Of a DNA stretch of 64,000 bases, positions 8,896 through 16,523 are shown in pieces (the stretch's first letter is position 1; each line of letters starts with the position of its first letter). Made by a program: the position numbers and the translations under genes. The notes beneath the pieces were generated by a model. It saw only the letters and a program-made list of their open reading frames with translations. It did no database searches and was not told where the DNA came from. Origin of the DNA: Streptomyces griseiscabiei (GTDB lineage Bacteria; Actinomycetota; Actinomycetes; Streptomycetales; Streptomycetaceae). Location of the stretch: NCBI RefSeq assembly GCF_020010925.1, contig NZ_JAGJBZ010000003.1, positions 62,001 through 126,000 on the forward strand, written 5' to 3'.

Positions 8896-8922
8896 GCCCC
8901 GGCTGGATATGCTGGCCGGGGC
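8896..8922 (+). terminator. Terminator copy behind the hsdR fragment
   Basis: Imperfect stem GCCCCGGCTGG / CTGGCCGGGGC, clearly homologous in sequence and position to the hairpin after intact hsdR (6732-6758). It shows that the duplicated block extended past the hsdR stop. Confidence 0.6.
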
Positions 8923-8939
8923 ATCCCTTGGAGGACATC

Positions 8940-9290
8940 GTGAGCACACAGCCCGACCACGACACAGAGCTGATCCCGCGCCCCGCGCGGACCCCCGAGG
9001 CCCTCCGGGCCGCCCTTGCCGCCATCGCGCCGGAGCGACTGCCGGAAATGGACGCCGATCAGCGCAGGGCCGTCGCCGCCGCCATCGAGCAGAGCAGCAT
9101 CAAACCCCTCCAGCTCTTCATGATTGCGTGGGCCGCCAACATCGAGATCGAGCGGTTTCCCGAGGCGGCGCGTGAGCTGCGCCGCGCCGAGTACATGGCC
9201 AACGCCGCCGGGACTCTTGAAGAAAGCCGCCGCTACGTAAGAATCTCCGGCGACATCATCCGCGCCGCGTACAAGGCGGTGTCCGAGTGA
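8940..9290 (+). CDS. Small helical protein, possible antitoxin of a two-gene module (DUF6247-like)
   Basis: 116 residues from GTG 8940, with GGAGGAC eight bases upstream. It is predicted all-helical: a TPEALRAALAAIAPERLPEMD segment, then a conserved-looking LFMIAWAANIEIERFPEAARELRRAEYMA core (about 58-86) and a basic C-terminal helix. From memory this layout resembles the actinobacterial DUF6247 family, usually followed by a small partner; that needs a profile search. It overlaps the downstream gene by 4 bp (GTGA). The order of a small helical protein followed by a small alpha/beta protein is that of type II toxin-antitoxin operons. Function is inferred, not shown. Confidence 0.75.
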   Translation: MSTQPDHDTELIPRPARTPEALRAALAAIAPERLPEMDADQRRAVAAAIEQSSIKPLQLFMIAWAANIEIERFPEAARELRRAEYMANAAGTLEESRRYVRISGDIIRAAYKAVSE

Positions 9291-9538
9291 CCTGGAGATG
9301 GGAGTACGACCCTGGCGAGGAGTACGTGGCCGGCGGAGCTCCGCCGGCTTTCGTCGCCGAGGTCGAGAAGAAAGCCGACGAGCTGATCCGCGCCGCTGAG
9401 GCTCTCTACCTCGACGGCACGAGGTACGAAGGCATAGGGCCGAAGAGCGAAACCGTGGATGTCCCCGGAGGCATGTTCGTCTTCCTGGTCGTCCCCCGGT
9501 TTGAGTGCGGCTACGTCCTCCAGGTCACCTGGATCTGA
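9287..9538 (+). CDS. Small alpha/beta protein, possible RelE/ParE-like partner
   Basis: 83 residues beginning at the GTG inside the upstream stop. WRWEYDP at the start, a central helix (AFVAEVEKKADELIRAAEALYLDG) and C-terminal strands (MFVFLVVPRFECGYVLQVTWI) give a beta-helix-beta-beta pattern. This is compatible in size and order with a RelE/ParE-fold protein, but the catalytic residues of RelE nucleases are not obvious. It is coupled to the helical gene before it and ends just before a strong terminator, so the pair is a self-contained operon. A toxin role is a hypothesis. Confidence 0.7.
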   Translation: MTWRWEYDPGEEYVAGGAPPAFVAEVEKKADELIRAAEALYLDGTRYEGIGPKSETVDVPGGMFVFLVVPRFECGYVLQVTWI

Positions 9539-9550
9539 CCCCAGCAGGTG

Positions 9551-9578
9551 GCCCCCGGCTCTTCGGAGCGGGGGCTTT
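9551..9578 (+). terminator. Terminator of the small two-gene operon
   Basis: GCCCCCG-g-CTC TTCG GAG-CGGGGGC hairpin with a TTCG tetraloop and a TTTCT tail, 12 bases after the stop at 9538. It closes the defence/accessory island. The following ~250 bp up to the kinase gene show nothing recognisable. Confidence 0.8.
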
Positions 9579-9826
9579 CTGCTGTCTCGGCTGACCGTGT
9601 AAGACGTGAGGGCCCAGCCGCCCGCGCAACCGGGCCCAACGGCGGTGGTGAAGGTACGGCTCAGACGGTCCGGTCGGCGGGATGCCGACCGGGCGGCGCG
9701 CCCTCCTGCCCGTCGCCCACCACCGCGCCCGAGCGCTGTCGCACCGCGACCGCTGGACGACAGATCGACACAGCGGTCACACTTGACCCCTGACCGTGAC
9801 TGTTCATCACGCACACCGGGGGCAAG

Positions 9827-11413
9827 GTGCCGCAGGAGGCGATCTCCGACCGCTACGAACTCCTGGAGGAGCTCAGTCACGGCGGCATGGGCGACGTATG
9901 GCGCGGTTACGATGCCGTGCTCGACCGGCCTGTCGCCGTGAAGCTCATCCGGCAGGCGTCGGTCACCTCCCCGCAGCTGGCCGAGGAGTTCGCCAAACGA
10001 TTCCGCCGCGAGGCCCGCATCACCGCGCGCATTCAGCACCCCGGCGTGCCGCAGGTGTACGACGCGGTGCTCGACGCGTCGTACGAGCGGCTGTTCCTGG
10101 TGATGGAGCTCGTCGACGGCGTACCGCTGTCCGCCTACCTCGACCCCGGCCGGCCGTTGCCGGTCAGCTGGGCGGCTGCCGTCGCCGCGCAGGTCGCGAC
10201 CGTGCTGTCGTACGCGCACGACGTGCCGGTGATCCACCGGGACCTGAAGCCGGGCAACATCCTCGTCGCTCGCGACGGCACGGTGAAGGTCCTCGACTTC
10301 GGCATCGCGGCAATGCTGCGGACGGACGTCACCAAGCTGACCGCCACCGGCAGCCCCATCGGCACCCACCAGTACATGTCCCCCGAGCAGGTCCGCGGCG
10401 GACGCGTCACCCCGCAGACCGACCTGTACGCGCTCGGCTGCGTGCTGCACGAACTCCTCAGCGGGCGCCTCGCGTTCGAGGCGGAGAGCGAGTACCTGCT
10501 GATGTACCAGCACGTCAACGCCGCCCCCACCCCGCTGCGACAGCTGCGGCCCGACGTCCCCGAGGCGCTGGAGGATCTGGTCCTGCACCTGCTGCGCAAG
10601 GCGCCCGAGGCGCGGCCCGCCGACACGCAGGAGGTGTACGCGCGGCTGCTGCCGTTCCTCCCGCCGCCGGGCCAGGAGCCCGGCGCGGCGGATGCCGGGC
10701 CGGTCGGCGCGCCCGACCCGACGGGCGTGTTCCGTCACCCCTTCGCACCCCGCGCCCGTGCCCAGGCCCCCGCAACCGGTGCCTTGCCGCCCACAGCCGT
10801 TCTCCCAGACGCCCAGCCGGTGCCCGTCCCCGCCCGGCTGCGCGAGGACATCAAGGAGGCGTACGCCCGCTCCGACGCGCTGCTGGAGGAGGAGCGGTTC
10901 GCGCAGGCCGCCGAGGTGCTCGGCGAGGTCATCGAACCCGCGGCCCTCGCCCTCGGCTCCGAGAGCAAGCCGGTGCTGGCACTGCGCCGCCAGCGAGCGG
11001 CGATCCGCCTCCTCGGCGGGGACTACCGGGCCGCCCTGCCCGAGTTCGAGGCCCTCGCCGACGCCTACGCCCGCATCGCCGGACCCACCGGCGAGCAGTC
11101 CCGCGCCTGCCGCGCCCAGGCGGCCCGGTGCCGCGCCGAACTCGGCCAGGTCACCGACGCGCTCGCCGCGCTCCAGGGCGTGCTGGCCGTCGTGCGGGCC
11201 GTCGATAGCGACGTGAGCGAGGAAGCCGTGGAGCTGCGGCACAACATCGGGATGCTGCTGCTCGCCCAGGGCCGGGCCGCCGAGGCGTGGCAGGTTCTCG
11301 AACCGCTCCACCAGGACATGTGCATGGTGTTCGGCCCGGAGGACGAGATGACCGTCGAGATCGCCGAGGCGCTCGCCGTGATCCGCCTCGACCTCGACGG
11401 TTCGGCTTCCTGA
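9827..11413 (+). CDS. Soluble Hanks-type serine/threonine protein kinase with C-terminal TPR-like repeats
   Basis: 528 residues from GTG 9827. The kinase domain (about 9-270) is complete: glycine loop GGMG, VAVK with Lys39, HRDLKPGN at 137-144, DFG at 157-159, and an APE-like SPE in HQYMSPEQV. After a Pro/Ala-rich linker (about 275-345) come helical pairs of TPR type (about 355-520; AEVLGEVIEPAAL, AALPEFEALADAYARI, AAEAWQVLEPLH). There is no transmembrane helix or PASTA repeat, so it is cytosolic. An ECF sigma factor follows 183 bp downstream. A signalling link is possible but unsupported by overlap. A frame on the opposite strand runs across the whole gene but has no start signal or recognisable domain. 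Confidence 0.9.
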   Translation: MPQEAISDRYELLEELSHGGMGDVWRGYDAVLDRPVAVKLIRQASVTSPQLAEEFAKRFRREARITARIQHPGVPQVYDAVLDASYERLFLVMELVDGVPLSAYLDPGRPLPVSWAAAVAAQVATVLSYAHDVPVIHRDLKPGNILVARDGTVKVLDFGIAAMLRTDVTKLTATGSPIGTHQYMSPEQVRGGRVTPQTDLYALGCVLHELLSGRLAFEAESEYLLMYQHVNAAPTPLRQLRPDVPEALEDLVLHLLRKAPEARPADTQEVYARLLPFLPPPGQEPGAADAGPVGAPDPTGVFRHPFAPRARAQAPATGALPPTAVLPDAQPVPVPARLREDIKEAYARSDALLEEERFAQAAEVLGEVIEPAALALGSESKPVLALRRQRAAIRLLGGDYRAALPEFEALADAYARIAGPTGEQSRACRAQAARCRAELGQVTDALAALQGVLAVVRAVDSDVSEEAVELRHNIGMLLLAQGRAAEAWQVLEPLHQDMCMVFGPEDEMTVEIAEALAVIRLDLDGSAS

Positions 11414-11596
11414 CCCGCTTCCTCCAGAAGCAGCATCGCCCGAACCGTACTGCTCTGCGGCCGAGGGAATTCCGCTCCGCAGCGGGGCCCGGCCCTTCGC
11501 GCGTCCCGGGCGGCATCCGTCGGAACGTCTCGGAACTCTCCTGTTGCACCTGTGGCCGTCGTGGACACGTAGGGGCAGAAGCCAGGAAAGGAAGCC

Positions 11597-12130
11597 ATGC
11601 CCATCGACACCGAGGCCCAGTTCACGGACGTGTACCGGGCGCACTACGAGGACGTGTTGCGGTTCGTACGCCGTCGCGCCCATCCCATGAACGTCGACGA
11701 CATCGTCGGGGAGACGTTCCTCGCGGCGTGGCGCAGGCGCCGTGAACTCCCCGACAATCCCCGGCCCTGGCTGTTCGGCACCGCCCGCAAGGTGATGCTC
11801 AACGACAGCCGGGGCATGCGCCGGCACACCGCGCTCGCCGTCCGCGTCCAGCAGGCCGCCGAGACCGGAGGCCGCACCCGGGCCGCCGACCCGGCCACGC
11901 TGGTGGACGGCCGGATGGACCTCGCCGCCGCCTGGCAGGCGCTCACCCCGGCCGACCAGGAGGTGCTGGCCCTCCAGGTGTGGGAGCGGCTCTCCGCCAA
12001 GGACGCGGCCAAGGTCCTCGGCTGCACCCGCGCCGCGTACGCCATGCGTCTGACCCGCGCCAAGCGCCGCCTCGCCGCCCGCCTCGACACGGCCACGGCG
12101 AGTGCGCCCGCCCTCGCCACGACGTTCTGA
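11597..12130 (+). CDS. ECF-type RNA polymerase sigma factor
   Basis: 177 residues from ATG 11597 with AGGAAAGGAAG just upstream. Sigma region 2 (about 10-75) includes VDDIVGETFLAAWRRR and the NPRPWLFGTARKVMLND element. Region 4 (about 108-165) has LTPADQEVLALQVWERLSAKDAA and a helix-turn-helix ending RLTRAKRRLA. The gene is followed 25 bp later by a membrane-anchored partner, the usual layout for an ECF sigma and its anti-sigma or co-regulated surface protein. No convincing autoregulatory promoter was found upstream. Confidence 0.92.
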   Translation: MPIDTEAQFTDVYRAHYEDVLRFVRRRAHPMNVDDIVGETFLAAWRRRRELPDNPRPWLFGTARKVMLNDSRGMRRHTALAVRVQQAAETGGRTRAADPATLVDGRMDLAAAWQALTPADQEVLALQVWERLSAKDAAKVLGCTRAAYAMRLTRAKRRLAARLDTATASAPALATTF

Positions 12131-12155
12131 CCCTTCCGCACAGGAGCCCCGAGAC

Positions 12156-12983
12156 ATGAACAAGCAGCCGCACGGCACCCCCGCCCCGCACGACACCCTG
12201 CTCGCCGGCCTCGCCCCCCTCGACGCCGCGCCCCCCACCGACCCGACCGCCGCCGAGATCGACCGTGAGGAGACCCTGCTGCGCACGATCCTGGCCGACA
12301 CCGAGCCGCCCGGCCGCTCGGTGCGGCCCGGCCCCCGCCGCCCCCTCGTCCGCCGGGTCTCCTTCACCCTCGCGGGCGCCCTCGCGGCGGGCCTGGCCGT
12401 GGTGACCGCCACCGGCGGACTGTCCGGCCTGCCCGGCAGGGGCTCCCAAGGGCCCCTGTCCTCGGCCGAGTTGGCGAGCTGGACCGGTACGCCCAGCAGC
12501 CTGGAGTCGGCCGGTGAGGAGGGCACGGCCGCCGAGAAGGTGTGCCTGGACAGGACGGAGGACTACGGCCCCGGTCCCGCCGAGGTCAGCAACGCGGACA
12601 TCCGGGGCAGTGTCGCCTCGATGGTCGTCGACCGGGGCGGCGACACGGTGTACTGCCTGGCCGCCTCGGACGGCACCTACATCACGATGGGTATCTCCCC
12701 GGTGTCCGAGCTGCCGGGCGACGGCATCGACGTGGACACCCTGGGCGCCCGGGGCGAGGGCGACGGCCAGTTCAACTACGTCCTCGGGTCCGTCGGCGCG
12801 GACGTCGAGAAGGTCACCGTCCGTGACCACGGCCACACCGTCCACGCCACCATCCAGGACGGCCGCTGGACCGCGTGGTGGCCCCAGGGCGACCCGCTCG
12901 GCCTCATCGCCGGCACGGTCACCGTCACCCTCACCGACGGCACGACCCGCACGTTCGAGGGCGAGGAACTCCCGTACAGCTGA
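12156..12983 (+). CDS. Membrane-anchored protein downstream of ECF sigma factor (putative anti-sigma/CU044_5270-like)
   Basis: 275 residues from ATG 12156 behind CAGGAG. The cytosolic N-terminus (1-70) contains the PTAAEIDREETLLRTIL segment typical of proteins paired with this sigma type. One transmembrane helix lies at about 76-98 (FTLAGALAAGLAVVTATGG). The rest is extracytoplasmic with two Cys (in KVCLDR and VYCLAA) and an immunoglobulin-like strand pattern. Its place in the sigma operon and its topology suggest sensing or sequestering the sigma factor, but no zinc-binding anti-sigma motif (HxxxCxxC) is present. The role is inferred. Confidence 0.75.
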   Translation: MNKQPHGTPAPHDTLLAGLAPLDAAPPTDPTAAEIDREETLLRTILADTEPPGRSVRPGPRRPLVRRVSFTLAGALAAGLAVVTATGGLSGLPGRGSQGPLSSAELASWTGTPSSLESAGEEGTAAEKVCLDRTEDYGPGPAEVSNADIRGSVASMVVDRGGDTVYCLAASDGTYITMGISPVSELPGDGIDVDTLGARGEGDGQFNYVLGSVGADVEKVTVRDHGHTVHATIQDGRWTAWWPQGDPLGLIAGTVTVTLTDGTTRTFEGEELPYS

Positions 12984-13042
12984 CGGACACCGGCAGGCCG
13001 CACGCCGGACAGTGAGGGTGACGGGGGTCACACCCCCTCTCA

Positions 13043-13070
13043 TGTCACAACCGACCCGGTGCCGCCCGTC
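13043..13070 (+). promoter_or_regulatory. Candidate ECF41-type promoter
   Basis: TGTCACA (13043-13049), then 17 bases, then CGTC (13067-13070), 57 bp before the AhpD-like gene. This matches the ECF41 sigma consensus TGTCACA-N16-CGTC apart from one extra spacer base. Carboxymuconolactone-decarboxylase-type genes are known ECF41 targets. No ECF41 sigma gene is in the window. Confidence 0.5.
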
Positions 13071-13126
13071 CCTGTGTTGTCACCGCATACGACGGCGGTG
13101 ACCCACGACGACACAGGGAGCCCGCC

Positions 13127-13600
13127 ATGGAAGCCCGTCTGAACCTGCTCGGCAACCCGCTCACCGGCAAGCTCGTCAAGCACCTCGTCGGCGCGAGCAA
13201 GGTGGTCGACGAGTCCGGACTGCCGCTCACCACCCAGGAGTTGGTGCGTATCCGGGCCAGCCAGATCAACGGCTGCGGCTACTGCCTCGACATGCACACC
13301 AAGGAGGCCGAGCACGCCGGGGAGACCGCCCAGCGGCTGCACCTGGTCGCCACCTGGCGGGAGGCGAAGGTCTTCACCGAGGCCGAGCGTGCCGCCCTGG
13401 AACTGGCCGAGCAGGGCACCCGGATCGCCGACGCGGCCGGCGGCGTCCCGGACGAGGTCTGGGAGAACGCGGCCAAGCACTACGACGAGAGCCAGTTGCT
13501 CGCCCTGGTGGCCCTCATCGCCCTCATCAACACCTTCAACCGGCTGAACGTGATGGTGCAACAGCCGGCGGGCGACTACAAGGTGGGCATGCTCGGCTGA
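13127..13600 (+). CDS. Carboxymuconolactone decarboxylase family protein (AhpD-like)
   Basis: 157 residues from ATG 13127 with CAGGGAG upstream. The AhpD/CMD helical fold carries the redox centre Cys50-Gly-Tyr-Cys53 followed by His57 (GCGYCLDMH), characteristic of alkylhydroperoxidase-like members rather than true decarboxylases. The length matches the single-domain family. It probably reduces peroxides or acts as a thiol-disulfide enzyme in the cytoplasm. It stands alone, convergent with the next gene, behind an ECF41-like promoter, which fits stress control. Confidence 0.9.
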   Translation: MEARLNLLGNPLTGKLVKHLVGASKVVDESGLPLTTQELVRIRASQINGCGYCLDMHTKEAEHAGETAQRLHLVATWREAKVFTEAERAALELAEQGTRIADAAGGVPDEVWENAAKHYDESQLLALVALIALINTFNRLNVMVQQPAGDYKVGMLG

Positions 13601-13626
13601 CGGGTCCCGTCCCGGGAACGCTGTCC

Positions 13627-13977
13627 CTACTCCTCGCCCCGCCGGGCGAACTGCAGGGACAGCGCCCGCAGCACGTCGGCCGTTGTCGTGTCGGTCCGTC
13701 CCGTGTCGTGCACCTCGGCGAGGTGGGCGAAGGCGTAGGAGAAGCAGTGGGCCAGGGTCACGATCGCGGGTGCCAGGGCGTCCGCGACGATGTGGGCGGT
13801 CTCCTGGGCGGAGGCGTCGGCGGGCAGCTCGATGCTGGGCAGGGTCTCCACGAGCAGCGCGGAGACGGCCCCCGTCAACGCCACCTCCGCGCCGGGGTTC
13901 TCGCGGGCCTGCCGCCGTACCTCGACCGCCTCGGTGAGAATCCCGACGACGCGCTGCATGATCTCGGTTCGCTCCAT
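13627..13977 (-). CDS. Hypothetical helical protein downstream of Rieske oxygenase
   Basis: 116 residues from ATG 13977. Helical throughout, beginning MERTEIMQRVVGILTEAVEVRRQ and with Ala-rich helices including VADALAPAIVTLAHCFSYAFAHL. No domain recognised. It starts 29 bp after the Rieske gene ends on the same strand, so co-transcription is likely. The reading frame extends upstream, but that part is Arg/Gly/Pro low complexity overlapping the Rieske gene and is not believed. Confidence 0.6.
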   Translation of the reverse strand: MERTEIMQRVVGILTEAVEVRRQARENPGAEVALTGAVSALLVETLPSIELPADASAQETAHIVADALAPAIVTLAHCFSYAFAHLAEVHDTGRTDTTTADVLRALSLQFARRGEE

Positions 13978-14006
13978 GCCGGGAGCCTGGGACCGCGCCG
14001 GTGAAC

Positions 14007-15125
14007 CTAAACCTCCGACCGGGCCGCCTCGACCGCGTCCCGCGCCTCGACCGCGCCCTGCGCCACGCCGGCCCCGGGACGGGCGGGCGCGGCCGGAGGC
14101 GCCGGCCGGGCCGGATAGAACTGCGCGTACCACCGCCGCAGCGCCCTGATCCCCTTCTCGTGCGGAAGCAGCACCGGCCGCGCCTGATGGATCTTGTGGT
14201 CCCAGATCCGCACCTCCTCCCGTACCTCGCCCAGCGCCTCCGCCCGGAAGACGAGCTTGAACAAGGGGGTGAGGAACGGGAGCCGGCGCGGTCTGCGCAG
14301 GTAGTACAGCATCCGCAGCTCACTCGTACGGTCGTCCACGGGGGTGCTGAGCGCGACGGCGGTCACCGACAGCACCGGCCCGTGGGCCCGGACGACCATC
14401 ACCCCCGGCCCGTACATGTACGCGTCGAACGTGTTGTGGATGTCCCACCCGAACACCCGCCGGCTGATCGTCCCGCGTGCCTCGGCGAACGGCCCGTCCT
14501 CCCGCCATTCCTGGACCGGCGGTCGGCTCTGGCCGTGGATGAAGTGGAAGTGGGACTCGTCCACGATGTTCTCGCGCATCTCCTGGATGTGGATCCGCGC
14601 CCGGCATGTGTCGTCGATCGGCGAGGCGAACCGCCGGGACCCCGTCTCCTCGATCTCCGGCACCTCCCACGCGGGTGCGCCCGGTCCATCCGGTCCATCC
14701 GGGTCGTCCGGCCCGACGTACACGAAGACCAGCCCGCTGTGCTCGCGGACCGGGAACCCGCCGATCGACACCCGGGGTGTCCGGACGGCGAACGGCGCCT
14801 CCACGCACCGTCCGTCCGCCCCGAACCGCCACCCGTGGAACGGGCACTCCACCGTGCCGTCCACGACCTTCCCGCCGACGCCCAGATGCGCGCCGTAGTG
14901 CGGACAGTGCGCGTCCCGCACGGCCGGCCGCCCGTCCGCCCCGCGGAACGCGATCAGCGCCCGCCCGAAGTAGTGCAGGGGGACGACCTTCCCGGCCCGC
15001 AGCTCCCGGCTCCGCAGCACCGCGTACCACCCGTACGGCACGCTCGGCATCGGATAGGCGTCGGCGCGGGGGTCACGGGGCGACCCCGACGCGTCCGGAC
15101 TGTCATGGCGCCGACGAATTCGCAT
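14007..15125 (-). CDS. Rieske [2Fe-2S] non-haem iron oxygenase, catalytic subunit
   Basis: 372 residues. The N-terminal Rieske domain binds the cluster through Cys74-x-His76 (CPHYGAH) and Cys94-x2-His97 (CPFHGW). The C-terminal catalytic domain has the mononuclear iron motif Asp-x2-His-x4-His as Asp189, His192 and His197 (DESHFHFIH), with Asn186 just before. Such enzymes use electrons from a ferredoxin/reductase to hydroxylate or desaturate a substrate. The sequence resembles the KshA/Neverland sterol-type branch, but the substrate is unknown. No reductase or ferredoxin gene is next to it. The N-terminal 25 residues and the last 35 (Ala/Pro-rich) look unstructured. Confidence 0.9.
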   Translation of the reverse strand: MRIRRRHDSPDASGSPRDPRADAYPMPSVPYGWYAVLRSRELRAGKVVPLHYFGRALIAFRGADGRPAVRDAHCPHYGAHLGVGGKVVDGTVECPFHGWRFGADGRCVEAPFAVRTPRVSIGGFPVREHSGLVFVYVGPDDPDGPDGPGAPAWEVPEIEETGSRRFASPIDDTCRARIHIQEMRENIVDESHFHFIHGQSRPPVQEWREDGPFAEARGTISRRVFGWDIHNTFDAYMYGPGVMVVRAHGPVLSVTAVALSTPVDDRTSELRMLYYLRRPRRLPFLTPLFKLVFRAEALGEVREEVRIWDHKIHQARPVLLPHEKGIRALRRWYAQFYPARPAPPAAPARPGAGVAQGAVEARDAVEAARSEV

Positions 15126-15212
15126 GGGCCCGATGCTAACGGCGGCCGTGATCTTCTGACCCCAACCGGCATGGAAAACAAGGGAGTTGGCGGGAACAGA
15201 GGGGGGCCGCCG

Positions 15213-16418
15213 TCACGACGGCTTCCCGTAGGCCGCCACCATCACCCGCATGGCCACCTGGTTCATGTCCCTGCCCTTGGCGTCGGTGGAGTTGACGCTG
15301 TAGACGAGGGTGCGGGAGCCGTCGCGGGTGGAGGCGATGGCCGAGTTGTAGCCCCAGCGGCCACCGGTCTTGCCCCACACCTCACGCCCGCCGAGCACCT
15401 TCCGGGCGAGCCCGACGGCGTACTCGGCCGGCCTGCCGGTCGTGAGGTCGTCCACCTCCGGCACGGTGAACATCTCCTCCAGCACCGGCCCGCGCGGCAC
15501 GACCCGCCCCCGGAACAGCGCCTTCGTGAACCGCTCCAGATCGGCCGTGGTCGAGACGAGATCCCCGGCCGCCCACCCGTCCGTCACCCCCCACACGGTG
15601 ACGTCCCGCAGCCCGGTCGTCCCGTCGTCGAGCGTCATCCGCTGATAGCCGCGGTTGTGCGGTCCGGCGATCCGCGCACCGGTCCCCGGGAGGTAGGTGT
15701 CCCGCAGCCCGAGCGGCTTGATGATGTGCCGGGTGACCTGCTGTTCGTACGACTCCCCGGTCACCCGCTCGATGATCAGCCCGGCGACCGTGTACCCGAT
15801 GTTGAGGTAGTGCTGCCGCTCGCCCGGCGCGAACTCGGGGGCCTTCGCCGTCGCCGACCGCACCATCTCCGCCGGGTCGTGCACCACGAAACGGTTCGCG
15901 TACGCCCCCTCGACGGTCGTCCACGGGAAGTCCGGCGCCGGGATGCCGTGTGTGTGGTTCAGCAACTGCCGGACGGTGACACCGCCGTACGACGCCGGAA
16001 TCAGCTCCGGCAGATACGAACGGGCGCTCCGGCCGAGGTCGACCTTCCCCTCGGCGGCGAGCCGCAGCACCACGGCCGCCGTGAACACCTTGGTCACGGA
16101 CCCGGCCCGGAAGCGGCCCTCGGGATCGGCCGCCCGCCCGCTCACGAGGTCGTGCACACCGGAACCGCCCCGCCACACCCCCGCGCTTCCCCCGACCCGG
16201 ACGAGCGCGGCGGTCGCGTCGGCGGAGGGCAGTCCGGCGACGGCCGTCTCCAGCGCGGCGGCCACGTCGGGGTCGATCGCCGACGCGGCCGGGGCCGTCG
16301 CGCGGGGCGCGGCGGACGCGGTGGCCGGCAGGGCCGTGGAGCCGGCGGCCACCCCGAGGACGAGGGCGGCGGCGAGCAGCGTACGCGTGGAGGCCTTCAG
16401 GGTGGGTGTGCTCGGCAT
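15213..16418 (-). CDS. Secreted serine hydrolase of the beta-lactamase / D,D-carboxypeptidase (S12) fold
   Basis: 401 residues from ATG 16418 (GGGGTTCCCC upstream). Signal peptide 1-37, cleaved near ATASA. Active-site motifs of the S12 family are all present: Ser107-Val-Thr-Lys110, Tyr204-Leu-Asn206 and Lys350-Thr-Gly352. The length fits soluble extracellular D-alanyl-D-alanine carboxypeptidases and esterases of Streptomyces, which act on peptidoglycan peptides or ester substrates. The gene stands alone between the Rieske gene and a two-component system on the same strand. Substrate cannot be told from sequence. Confidence 0.9.
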   Translation of the reverse strand: MPSTPTLKASTRTLLAAALVLGVAAGSTALPATASAAPRATAPAASAIDPDVAAALETAVAGLPSADATAALVRVGGSAGVWRGGSGVHDLVSGRAADPEGRFRAGSVTKVFTAAVVLRLAAEGKVDLGRSARSYLPELIPASYGGVTVRQLLNHTHGIPAPDFPWTTVEGAYANRFVVHDPAEMVRSATAKAPEFAPGERQHYLNIGYTVAGLIIERVTGESYEQQVTRHIIKPLGLRDTYLPGTGARIAGPHNRGYQRMTLDDGTTGLRDVTVWGVTDGWAAGDLVSTTADLERFTKALFRGRVVPRGPVLEEMFTVPEVDDLTTGRPAEYAVGLARKVLGGREVWGKTGGRWGYNSAIASTRDGSRTLVYSVNSTDAKGRDMNQVAMRVMVAAYGKPS

Positions 16419-16523
16419 GGGGAACCCCGTTCGTGTGAGCCGGTGTTGTCGTCGACCCCATCCTTCTGACCGGCGGCTTCGCACGGATCGCCCGCGCAGG
16501 CGGTCTTCGGGGGCCCGGCGCGG

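Noticed and set aside
9233..12526. A 1097-codon open frame on the minus strand
   Set aside because: Runs antisense to kinase, sigma and partner genes, is Arg/Gly/Pro-rich, and lacks a ribosome site or domain. Such frames arise in GC-rich DNA.
14001..16469. An 822-codon plus-strand frame across Rieske and serine-hydrolase genes
   Set aside because: Antisense to two well-supported genes with complete catalytic motifs. Its composition is low complexity.
16420..16484. Upstream start for the serine hydrolase
   Set aside because: Adds a basic non-signal extension. The ATG at 16418 gives a proper signal peptide and ribosome site.
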